Shown in pieces: positions 50,990-58,378 of a stretch of 64,000 nt of DNA. The stretch is from CAWJMF01 sp963843945 (GTDB lineage: Bacteria > Vulcanimicrobiota > Vulcanimicrobiia > Vulcanimicrobiales > Vulcanimicrobiaceae), in the NCBI GenBank assembly GCA_963843945.1, contig CAWJMF010000002.1, forward strand, positions 1,922,001-1,986,000, in the 5' to 3' direction. Within the stretch, counting starts at the first letter, position 1. Every line of letters begins with the position of its first letter. The position numbers and the translations under genes are program-made. Under the pieces are notes generated by a model. That model was not told where the DNA came from, did not search any database, and saw nothing but the letters and a program-made list of their open reading frames with translations.

Positions 50990-51420
50990 CGCGGAGACAC
51001 GGCCGCTCGGCTACGCCGCGCAGCGCGACCCGACTCGGCCACCACGCGCTCGATTCCGTCGATGAGATCCTGGGTCGAGGCGTCGGCATCGAAGATCGCC
51101 CGCACGCCGGCCGCTTTCAATTTCGGCAGGTCGGCCTCTTGAATCACTCCCCCGCCGACGACGGCGATGTCGTCGACTTCGCGCTCCGCCAAAAGCTGCA
51201 TGATCTTAGGAAAGATCGTCATGTGCGCGCCTGAGAGGATGCTGACGCCGATGACGTCGACGTCTTCCTGGATGGCCGCGTTCACGATCATCTCCGGGGT
51301 CTGATGCAAACCGGTGTACACGACCTCCATTCCGGCGTCGCGTAGGGCGCGCGCGACGATTTTCGCGCCGCGATCGTGGCCGTCGAGGCCGGGCTTGGCT
51401 ACGAGGACTTTAGTCGGCAC
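50986..51420 (-). CDS. hcmB: Acyl-CoA mutase small (B12-binding) subunit, HcmB-like
   Basis: This is a 144-residue cobalamin-binding domain. GLDGHDRG (11-18) contains the axial His15 of the DxHxxG motif, and GVSILSGAH and AVVGGGVIQEADL contain the SxL and GGG elements that hold the nucleotide tail. The length fits separate small subunits such as IcmB and HcmB, whereas MCM has this domain fused. The start is GTG 51420, eleven bases inside the upstream GTPase gene. It pairs with the large subunit at 52351-54042. The specific substrate comes from the large subunit. Confidence 0.87.
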   Translation of the reverse strand: MPTKVLVAKPGLDGHDRGAKIVARALRDAGMEVVYTGLHQTPEMIVNAAIQEDVDVIGVSILSGAHMTIFPKIMQLLAEREVDDIAVVGGGVIQEADLPKLKAAGVRAIFDADASTQDLIDGIERVVAESGRAARRSRAAVSPR

Positions 51421-52354
51421 GGATCACCTCATTCGAAACGAGTGGCAGAAGCCGCTCGCGCGCTTGCGCGCGCGTAATCGAGCGAGCTTCGAGTTGCGCG
51501 AAAAGCGCGCGAGCCGGGGCGCCCTCGAGCGCGTGGAGGGCGCGCCGCGCAGCGGCGTCGCGCACTTCGCGCAAGACGTCGAAGCGCAGAGCGCGGACTG
51601 CGTTCGAAACGCCGCCCACACGCGCCGCAGCCAGCGCATCCATCACTTCCGCGATGCCCGCGCCCTCGCTCGCCGTCGTCTGCAAGACCGGAATCGTGCG
51701 CCGGCTTTCGCGCACCATGTGGACGAGATCCATCGCCGTCCGGTTCGCTCCGGGCCGGTCGGCCATGTTGACGACGAAGATGTCGGCGATCTCGGTGAGG
51801 CCGGCTTTGATCGTCTGGACGCCGTCGCCGAGCGCCGGCACGGTCAAGACCGCAACGACGTCGGCGACGCCGACGATCTCGAGCTCGACTTGGCCGACCC
51901 CGACCGTCTCGACGATCACCACGTCGAAGCCGGCGCGCTCGGCTAAGGCGATCGCTTGATGGGTCGACGGCGCGAGGCCTCCGCCGGATTCGCGCGAGGC
52001 CATGCTGCGGATGAAGACGCCCGGATCGCCCGCGTGGCGCTGCATGCGCACCCGGTCGCCCAAGACCGCGCCTCCGGTGAAGGGCGACGACGGATCGACC
52101 GCAATCACGGCGACCGTTTCACCGCGAGCGCGAAAACTTTCGATCAAGCGGTCGACCAGGGTCGACTTCCCGGCACCCGGCGGTCCGGTGACGCCCACCA
52201 CGTACGACGCGGCGGCTTCGCGCGCGAGCGGCGTCTCGATCTGCGCCAGCGCCGCGGGCAACGCCGCGTAGCCGTTCTCGACCGAACTGATCGCTCGCGC
52301 GAGATCGCGATGAACGCGCGAATGCAGCGCGCGCGACGTACTCGAGGCCGTCAA
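51410..52354 (-). CDS. meaB: MeaB-type GTPase, chaperone for B12-dependent acyl-CoA mutase
   Basis: This is a 314-residue G3E-family P-loop GTPase with Walker A GPPGAGKST (57-65), VIAVDPSSPFTGGAVLGDRVRM (switch) and VIVETVGVGQ (Walker B). MeaB/MeaH/ArgK proteins load adenosylcobalamin and protect the mutase from inactivation. The start is TTG 52354, overlapping the large-subunit stop (TTGA). The stop overlaps the small-subunit gene. Order large subunit - GTPase - small subunit matches the hcmA-meaH-hcmB order described for Aquincola. Confidence 0.92.
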   Translation of the reverse strand: MTASSTSRALHSRVHRDLARAISSVENGYAALPAALAQIETPLAREAAASYVVGVTGPPGAGKSTLVDRLIESFRARGETVAVIAVDPSSPFTGGAVLGDRVRMQRHAGDPGVFIRSMASRESGGGLAPSTHQAIALAERAGFDVVIVETVGVGQVELEIVGVADVVAVLTVPALGDGVQTIKAGLTEIADIFVVNMADRPGANRTAMDLVHMVRESRRTIPVLQTTASEGAGIAEVMDALAAARVGGVSNAVRALRFDVLREVRDAAARRALHALEGAPARALFAQLEARSITRAQARERLLPLVSNEVIRAD

Positions 52355-54042
52355 AAGACCGGTTGCTCGACGTAGACGCCGAAGACCGGACGCAGCGCGT
52401 TGATGATTTCGCCGCCCGTCGCGCGTACCCGGACCGCCTCGATCGTCGCCGGCATGATGTTCTCTTCGCTCGCGGCGACGCGCGCCAGCTCCGCTAGCGC
52501 CGCGGCGACCTTGGTCCCGTCGCGGCGCGCTTTGGTTGTCGCTAAGCGCGCGAGCTGCCGCGCCGCCGCGGCCTCGTCGACGTGGTGCAATTCAAGGGTA
52601 GGATTGGCGCTTTCGTCGCGGTATTTCGTGACGCCGACGAGCTCCCACTCGTGCCGCTCCTTGCGCTGGTAGAATTCGTAGGCCGCGTCGGCAAGCTCGC
52701 GCTGGAAGAAGTTATCCTCGATGCAGGCTACCACGCCGCCTCGCCGGTCGATCTCGGCGAAGTACTCGAAACAGCCGCGCTCGATTTCGGCGGTGAGACG
52801 CTCGACGGCGTACGAGCCGGCCAGCGGATCGATCGTGCCCGCCACGCCGCTCTCTTCGGCGATGATCTGCTGCGTGCGCAGCGCGATCTTCATCGCCGGC
52901 TCGCTCGGAATCGAGAGGGCTTCGTCGTAGCCGTTCGTGTGGAGCGACTGCGCGCCGCCGAGCACGGCGGCCAGCGCTTCCAGCGCCGTACGAGCGATGT
53001 TGTTGAGCGGCTCGCGCGCCGTGCACGAAGCGCCCGCGGTCTGGCAGTGAAAGCGGAGGCGCATCGACTCTTGTTTCTTCGCGCCGAAGCGTTCTTGCAT
53101 GATCCGGGCCCAGACGCGGCGCGCCGCGCGGAACTTCGCGACCTCTTCCAAGAAGTCGATTTGCGACACGAAATAGAACGACAGGCGCGGCGCGAAGTCG
53201 TCGACGTCGATGCCCAGCTTGAGGACCTCGTCGACGTATGCGATACCGGCGGCGAGGGTGAAGGCGACCTCCTGGAGGGCGGTCGAGCCGGCTTCGCGCG
53301 TGTGGTAGCCGCTTACGTTCACCGCGTTGTAATGCGGCAGATGCTTGGCGCCGAAAGCGATGCAATCCCGCACGATGCGCATCGAAGGCTTGGGCGGATA
53401 GACCCACTCTTTTTGGGAGATGTACTCTTTGACGATGTCGTTCTGAACCGTGCCGGAGAGTTTCTTCCAATCGAGGCCGCGCTCTTCGGCGACGACCAGA
53501 TACATCGCGAGCAGGATCCAGGCCGAGGGGTTGATCGTCATCGACACCGAGATCTTTTCGAGATCGATCCCGTCGTAGAGGTCGAGCATGTCGTCGACCG
53601 AATCGACGGCGACGCCTTCGCGGCCCACTTCGCCTTCGCTGCGCGGATCGTCGCTGTCGTAACCCATCAGCGTGGGCATGTCGAAATCGGTGGAGATGCC
53701 GGTCTGGCCCTGCGCGATCAGGTAGCGGAAGCGCTTGTTCGTGTCGTCGGCCGTCCCGAATCCGGCGATCTGCCGCATCGTCCAGGGCTGTGCGCGGTAC
53801 ATCGTGGCGTAGGGTCCGCGCGTATACGGATACTGTCCGGGAAAGCCGATCGTTTCCGTATAGTCGAGGTCTGCGACGTCGAGCGGCGTATAGAGCCGCT
53901 TGAGCTCGCTCCCGCTGATCGTGCGAAACGTTTCGCGCCGTTCCGGGCGCCGCTCCATGAAGGGCAGCAAGGTCATCTGTTCCCAGTCGCGCTGGGCGCC
54001 GTCGACCCGGGCGAGTTCCTCGCGCTCGAGCTGCAGACTCAT
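52351..54042 (-). CDS. hcmA: 2-Hydroxyisobutyryl-CoA mutase large subunit (HcmA-like)
   Basis: This is a 563-residue substrate-binding TIM-barrel subunit of a B12-dependent mutase. The active-site segment reads MRQIAGFG, with I92 where methylmalonyl-CoA mutase has Tyr89 and isobutyryl-CoA mutase has Phe80. GISTDFDMP follows, with D119 where those enzymes have Ala. In the known 2-hydroxyisobutyryl-CoA mutase these positions are Ile90 and Asp117, each two residues lower, and Asp117 contacts the substrate hydroxyl. NPSAWILLAMY and LGGAQSLHTNGYDEA are further HcmA-like stretches as I remember them. It interconverts 2-hydroxyisobutyryl-CoA and 3-hydroxybutyryl-CoA. ATG 54042 overlaps the gntR stop (ATGA) after the strong site GAAGGAGG. 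Confidence 0.92.
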   Translation of the reverse strand: MSLQLEREELARVDGAQRDWEQMTLLPFMERRPERRETFRTISGSELKRLYTPLDVADLDYTETIGFPGQYPYTRGPYATMYRAQPWTMRQIAGFGTADDTNKRFRYLIAQGQTGISTDFDMPTLMGYDSDDPRSEGEVGREGVAVDSVDDMLDLYDGIDLEKISVSMTINPSAWILLAMYLVVAEERGLDWKKLSGTVQNDIVKEYISQKEWVYPPKPSMRIVRDCIAFGAKHLPHYNAVNVSGYHTREAGSTALQEVAFTLAAGIAYVDEVLKLGIDVDDFAPRLSFYFVSQIDFLEEVAKFRAARRVWARIMQERFGAKKQESMRLRFHCQTAGASCTAREPLNNIARTALEALAAVLGGAQSLHTNGYDEALSIPSEPAMKIALRTQQIIAEESGVAGTIDPLAGSYAVERLTAEIERGCFEYFAEIDRRGGVVACIEDNFFQRELADAAYEFYQRKERHEWELVGVTKYRDESANPTLELHHVDEAAAARQLARLATTKARRDGTKVAAALAELARVAASEENIMPATIEAVRVRATGGEIINALRPVFGVYVEQPVF

Positions 54043-54689
54043 CGATAGGCCTCCTTCAAACCGCGCAAGATCGCGTCGCGGCTACGCGAGATGTGGCTCT
54101 CCATGGCGCGCACGGCGCCTTCCGCGTCGCCGACGGCGATCGCGCGGGCGATCGCTTCGTGCTCGATCCAGACGTTCTCGGGATAGAGCTCGAGCGTAAA
54201 GAAAAAATGCATGGCGCGCGCGATCTGCGACCACGACCCGGCCAGCGACTGCGCTAGGTGCCGGTTGCCGGTGGCTTCGGCGATGCCGGCGTGGAAGCTG
54301 CAGTCGTCGTCGATTAGCGCCGCGAGATCGCCTTGCGCGATCGCGGCTTCGGCCGAGCGGCGCTTTTCGGCGGTCGCCTCGCGCAAATCGACGAACCGCT
54401 CGGCCGCGCTCCGGCAAGCCAGGCGCTCGAGCGCGAGGCGTACCGCATACAGATCCGCCACGTCGCGCGGCTCGAGCGGACGGCAAACCGCGCCGCGGTT
54501 CGGCTCGCTGACGACCAGCCCTTCGGCCTCGAGGCTGCGCAGGGCTTCGCGCAACGGGATGCGGCTCACCCCGAAGCGAGCCGCCAAGTCGTCTTGAACC
54601 AGCCGCGAACCGGGCGCGATCTCGCAGCTCACGATCGCGGCGCGCAAGGCGTCGAGCAGTTCGTCGTGCCGGCTGCCCCAGCGCAGCAA
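54039..54689 (-). CDS. GntR-family (FadR/FCD subgroup) transcriptional regulator
   Basis: From TTG 54689 the protein has 216 residues, the family norm. The winged-helix domain contains LVQDDLAARFGVSRIPLREALRSLEAEGLV, and the helical FCD effector domain contains LYAVRLALERLACRSAAERF, DCSFHAGIAEATGNRHLAQSL and EHEAIARAIAVGDAEGAVRAMESHI. Its three metal-ligand histidine-type positions are present in SFHAGI, EHEAI and ESHIS. A longer frame to 54761 exists, but a promoter-like -10 lies inside it, so the shorter start is preferred. It heads the mutase operon and is coupled to hcmA, implying control of the pathway by an acyl-CoA or hydroxy-acid ligand. Confidence 0.85.
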   Translation of the reverse strand: MLRWGSRHDELLDALRAAIVSCEIAPGSRLVQDDLAARFGVSRIPLREALRSLEAEGLVVSEPNRGAVCRPLEPRDVADLYAVRLALERLACRSAAERFVDLREATAEKRRSAEAAIAQGDLAALIDDDCSFHAGIAEATGNRHLAQSLAGSWSQIARAMHFFFTLELYPENVWIEHEAIARAIAVGDAEGAVRAMESHISRSRDAILRGLKEAYR

Positions 54690-54704
54690 CGTTGACCGGA
54701 GCAA

Positions 54705-54734
54705 ATTATATACAATCCATGCGCGTGGCGTCAG
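54705..54734 (-). promoter_or_regulatory. Mutase-operon promoter with GntR-like operator
   Basis: On the minus strand, CTGACG (54734-54729) and TATAAT (54710-54705) are spaced 18 bases apart. The -10 is part of ATTGTATATAAT (54716-54705), one mismatch from the perfect palindrome ATTATATATAAT and close to FCD-GntR operator patterns such as TTGTATACAA. Binding there would block the promoter, giving feedback control of the operon. Confidence 0.5.
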
Positions 54735-54889
54735 TATAGTTCGGCCGTCGGAGGCCCGCAAGGGAGGAAATTGGATACTATGTGGGTTTCGTCAGTACCG
54801 ATTCAGCCCGATTTTAGGCCGGAACTGCATCCAAATCACGGCAGGGCGGTATATCCGGGGAGAACCCTTCACGGAGACGCCCCCTACCG

Positions 54890-55198
54890 ATGCACTTTTT
54901 ACGCCTGCTGGGAGCCGCGCGGCTCTCGATCCCCCGAGTCTTTCCGCTGATGCGCGACCGGGCCGTGCCCTTCTGGCTCAAGGCGGCTTGCGTCGCCCTC
55001 GCGCTGCTGATCGTCTCGCCGCTCGATCTCTTCGGCGACATCCCGGTGCTCGGTTTGTTCGACGACGCCGCTCTGCTCGCGCTGCTCGCGAGCGCCTTCG
55101 TCCTGGTCGCGGAGAACCTGCGGGGCCGCCTGCTCGTGCGGGTCGAACCGCGCGACGCACGCGTCCACCATCCGCCGCTCGGCGCCCTCAACAAATAA
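54890..55198 (+). CDS. DUF1232 (YkvA-type) membrane protein
   Basis: This 102-residue protein starts at ATG 54890. DUF1232 is visible in VPFWLKAACVALALLIVSPLDLFGDIPVLGLFDDAALLALLASAFVLVA: two adjoining hydrophobic segments around the SP(L/I)DLFxDIPVLGxxDD motif. Members are small inner-membrane proteins of unknown function. It ends ten bases before the stop of the convergent DUF2461 gene. Confidence 0.85.
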   Translation: MHFLRLLGAARLSIPRVFPLMRDRAVPFWLKAACVALALLIVSPLDLFGDIPVLGLFDDAALLALLASAFVLVAENLRGRLLVRVEPRDARVHHPPLGALNK

Positions 55199-55207
55199 GG
55201 CCTCGCC

Positions 55208-55885
55208 TCAGTCGAGGCTCCAACCGTACTCCAGCAGCGGCTTCGCGGCACGCGCGAACTCGACGGCGCGCGCGACCAGCGCGGCCGAGGTGACGTCGCG
55301 CAGCATCACGTTGCGCCCCGTGCAAAACGAGCGGAGCCGAAAGTAGGGCGCGAGATCGCTTTCGGCCTGACCTTCGAAACCGCGCGGCATGCGCGCCAGC
55401 GAATCGTCCCAATCCTCCGGATCGCCGAGTTCGAGTCCCGCCGCGCGCAGCTTGCGCAGGACGGCGCGAAAGCGTGCCGGCGAGCGCGCCATCTCGCTGC
55501 GCCAACGTTGCAGCATCGGCCGCTCGATCTTGTAGAAGGCGATCGAAAAGCGCGACGCGCGCGGCGCGATCTGCAGATACAAACCGCCCGGCGTCGCGCG
55601 TCCGCCGTCGTACGAAAGGTAGGCGGCGACGTGCGTGCGGTAGGGCGACTTGTCGGCCGCGAAGCGCACGTCGCGATAGACGCGAAAGATCGAACGTTTC
55701 GCGTCGCCGCCGATCGGGATGCGCGCGGCGTGCAGCGCCGCGGAGGCATCCGCGACGAACGCACGCATCGGTGCGTGCAGCATCCGCTCGTAGTCGTCTT
55801 TGCGTGGCGTAAACCAAGCGCGCTCGTTGTGTTTGGCGAGCGCTTCGAGGAAACGCAGCCCCTCGCGCGGGAAGCCCGTAAACAT
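55208..55885 (-). CDS. DUF2461 (TIGR02453) family protein
   Basis: The 225-residue protein begins at ATG 55885 with FTGFPREGLRFLEALAKHNERAWFTPRKDDYE. This is the diagnostic start of the DUF2461/TIGR02453 family (F-x-F-x-x-L-x-x-N-x-x-x-W-F-x-x-x-x). It continues with SIFRVYRDVRFAADKSPYRTHVAAYLS and GGLYLQIAP. Function of the family is unestablished. It diverges from the SUI1-like gene with only 39 bases between starts. Confidence 0.88.
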   Translation of the reverse strand: MFTGFPREGLRFLEALAKHNERAWFTPRKDDYERMLHAPMRAFVADASAALHAARIPIGGDAKRSIFRVYRDVRFAADKSPYRTHVAAYLSYDGGRATPGGLYLQIAPRASRFSIAFYKIERPMLQRWRSEMARSPARFRAVLRKLRAAGLELGDPEDWDDSLARMPRGFEGQAESDLAPYFRLRSFCTGRNVMLRDVTSAALVARAVEFARAAKPLLEYGWSLD

Positions 55886-55924
55886 GCCCTTCGATTCGGC
55901 GGCGCGCAACGCGCGGCATCCCGT

Positions 55925-56170
55925 ATGAAGCCTCCGCCGAACGATGGCACCGTGCGAGTCGGCTGCGAGCGGCGCCGGGCCGGCACGATGACGACCATCT
56001 TCGGCTTGCGCCCGCCCGATCTCGAGGCGGTGGCCAAGGAACTCAAACGTCGCTGCGGCACCGGCGGCACCGCAAAGGACGGCGTCGTCGAACTGCAGGG
56101 CGATCGGCGCGATGCGGCGCTTGCCTACCTCGCGGAACGCGGCATCCGCGCCAAGCGCATGGGCGGTTGA
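55925..56170 (+). CDS. SUI1/eIF1-like translation initiation factor (YciH family)
   Basis: An 81-residue protein starts at ATG 55925. It contains TTIFGLRPPDLEAVAKELKRRC, GTGGTAKDGVVELQGDRRDAALAYL and terminal GIRAKRMGG. This matches the conserved core of YciH and eukaryotic eIF1 (KKxCGxGGTxKDGxIxxQGDxRxxxxxxL). In bacteria, YciH is thought to modulate initiation fidelity. The usual basic N-terminal tail is short. It is likely expressed alone. Confidence 0.92.
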   Translation: MKPPPNDGTVRVGCERRRAGTMTTIFGLRPPDLEAVAKELKRRCGTGGTAKDGVVELQGDRRDAALAYLAERGIRAKRMGG

Positions 56171-56203
56171 CGATCGCACGGCGCGGAACGTTGCAGCGTT
56201 GAG

Positions 56204-56719
56204 ATGCTCGCGCTGCTGCTCGCCTTCGGACTGATCCTGGCCCAAGCGCCGCCGGAGGCCGGTCCGGCCTCCGCGCCGTCCCCGCCGGCGAGTTTTGCGC
56301 CCCTCGGCGAGTCCGTCGAAATCGACAACTCGGGCTCTTCCAACACCTTGGGCTACAGCGTTTTCATCCGGCGCGACGGTGCGGCACGGTACGTCATGGC
56401 CGCGCCGCACGCGGCGCAGGGGCAGGAACCCGAGAGCGGCACCCGGACCGTCGACAAAGCCGCCGCCGGCCGCGTCTTCGACGACCTGGCCGGGCTGGAG
56501 CCTTTCCCGCCCGGCCGAGGCGTCTGCATGCACAGCGCTTCGTTCGGTTCGAGCACGACCGTCGTTTGGAGGGGCGAGCGCAGCCCCCCGCTCGATTGCG
56601 CGAACGACCCCGCCTACGCCGCCCTCCGGCGCGACGTCATGGCGGTTCTGGCTGGGCTGAAGCTGCAGACCCTCCGGCGGCCGGTGCTGATCGGCCCGCT
56701 GCCGCGCTCCTCCGGCTGA
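56204..56719 (+). CDS. Secreted protein of unknown function
   Basis: This 171-residue protein has a short signal peptide (MLALLLAFGLILAQA) and a Pro/Ala/Ser-rich segment. A beta-rich region follows (LGYSVFIRRDGAARYVMAAPH, SASFGSSTTVVWRGER) with two Cys (GVCMH and LDCAND) that may form a disulfide. No family recognised. It follows the SUI1-like gene by 33 bases on the same strand. Confidence 0.55.
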   Translation: MLALLLAFGLILAQAPPEAGPASAPSPPASFAPLGESVEIDNSGSSNTLGYSVFIRRDGAARYVMAAPHAAQGQEPESGTRTVDKAAAGRVFDDLAGLEPFPPGRGVCMHSASFGSSTTVVWRGERSPPLDCANDPAYAALRRDVMAVLAGLKLQTLRRPVLIGPLPRSSG

Positions 56720-56890
56720 GTCACAATGCTGGCTCCCGGCCCGGTCCGAGCGGGGGCTCCCCCTATCTGAGCGCGAAACGTTAACGGGCACGCTCCTTCG
56801 GACGCGTGTCGGCACCATTCGAAGCTGGAACGCGCGGGTTCCTAAACTCAAAGCTTCGCTGCCGCTGCGTCCGATACGGAGGATAAGAGT

Positions 56891-58378
56891 ATGGATGAAC
56901 GGGGCGCGCGCCCGGCACCGATAACGCTATTCGAGGCTTCGAAACCCCCAGCGACCCCCGCACGGCGGGGGGCTGGTTCGATGCTGTCGATTCCGATCGG
57001 GAACATTGCCGGCGACTTCCGGGCCGTGAGTCTGAATCGCCGCCGCCGCAGCGCTACCTACGAGCTGATGGTCGCCAACGAAACCAACGGGCCGCTGGCC
57101 ACCTTCACCTACGCCGTGACGCGAACGCGGCCGGGCGACGCGATGACCTGGAACGCAATCACCGTTCCGGCGCTCTCATCGATCGCCGTGACCGTCGACT
57201 TCGGGCTGCCCAAACGCGGTCTGCGCCAGCGGGTCGTTGCGGAACTCCACTCCATCGAGGCCCACCTGACGCTGGAGGCCGATCCGCCCAAAGTCCATCC
57301 GCAAGGGATCGCGCGAAACTTCGCGATCGTGGCGACGGGCCTGCTGTTGCTTTCGCTGGGCGCCGGCGCTTACGCCGCGGGCCGCCCGCAAGTCGTCGCG
57401 CTCGCCGCGCCGGCCGAAGTCGCCGGCGGCAAACCGTTCTCGGTGGCGTATGCGCTCGGACCGCTCGGCAGTGCCGAATACACCGTCGAAACTCCGGACG
57501 GCGTCGAGATCCGCCACGGTCAGTTGCCCGCGCGCGAGGGCGCCTTCGCTCTCGACCTGCCGGCCAAGGCCGTGACGAGCGGATACGACCTGCGGCTCGT
57601 GGCCCGCAACCGTCTCGGCGATTCCGTGCGCATCGCCCACATCGTTGCCCTCGCGCCGCAACTCGCCGGCGGAGCCGGCGGCCGTCGCGCCCGCATCTAC
57701 AAGGTCGCGCTCCAGCAAGACGAAGTCCGCGGCGGCGAACCGATCGTCCTCGACTACAAAGCCTCGGCGGCCGCCGGCACCATCAAATTGCTCGATCAGG
57801 ACGGAACGATCCGCGCCGAAGCGCTGCTGAATCACCGCGGCAATTCGATCTTGATCGCGCCGTACGTCGAAGCCGACCAAGACTTTCGCGTCGTCGTGCA
57901 GGCTAGCCGCGGCGGCTCGCACGCCGAGTCGAGCGTTGCGCTGCGCATCCTGCGAACGCCGCTTCCCGCGTCCGATTTCGCCGCGGCGAGCAGCCCCGGC
58001 AACGTCGCCCCGCCCGCCGATCCCGCCGGCTTACCGGTCGATGCGGAAGTTCAACCCGGCGAGTCCGGCGCGCCGCCGATCGCGGCTGCGCCGCCGGGAA
58101 GCAAGACGACGGGACCGATCGCCGTTCCGATGCGCGACTTCGTCGCGGGCTCGACGATACCGGTCCAAATCGTGCGTCCCGAACGGGGCCTGCGCATCTC
58201 GCTGGTGAGCCCCCTCGGTGAAGAAGTGCAAGGCGTCGACGTGACCAGCGGTCAACAAGCGCTGAGCTTTCCGGCGCCGCAAGTGGCGACCGCCACGAAG
58301 TACATGATCGTCGCGACGTACGCGCGGGGCTACGAACAAGAGACCGTTATCCGGCCGATCGTCGTGCGCGCACGGTGA
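56891..58378 (+). CDS. Single-pass membrane protein with Ig-like extracellular domains
   Basis: This 495-residue protein (GGAGGA before ATG 56891) has a cytoplasmic-looking N-terminal domain (SLNRRRRSATYELMVANETNG). One transmembrane helix follows near residue 145 (FAIVATGLLLLSLGAGAYAAG), and then three beta-sandwich-like units with VEVA-type strand patterns and TPDGVEIRHGQL, TIKLLDQDGTI and RISLVSPLGEEVQGVDV. I do not recognise a family. Its stop overlaps the GTG of the SARP-type regulator gene, so the two are probably co-expressed. Confidence 0.6.
   Translation: MDERGARPAPITLFEASKPPATPARRGAGSMLSIPIGNIAGDFRAVSLNRRRRSATYELMVANETNGPLATFTYAVTRTRPGDAMTWNAITVPALSSIAVTVDFGLPKRGLRQRVVAELHSIEAHLTLEADPPKVHPQGIARNFAIVATGLLLLSLGAGAYAAGRPQVVALAAPAEVAGGKPFSVAYALGPLGSAEYTVETPDGVEIRHGQLPAREGAFALDLPAKAVTSGYDLRLVARNRLGDSVRIAHIVALAPQLAGGAGGRRARIYKVALQQDEVRGGEPIVLDYKASAAAGTIKLLDQDGTIRAEALLNHRGNSILIAPYVEADQDFRVVVQASRGGSHAESSVALRILRTPLPASDFAAASSPGNVAPPADPAGLPVDAEVQPGESGAPPIAAAPPGSKTTGPIAVPMRDFVAGSTIPVQIVRPERGLRISLVSPLGEEVQGVDVTSGQQALSFPAPQVATATKYMIVATYARGYEQETVIRPIVVRAR

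Noticed and set aside
52582..54048. 488-codon plus-strand open frame opposite hcmA
   Set aside because: It is a shadow frame. The mutase on the minus strand is well conserved at its active site.
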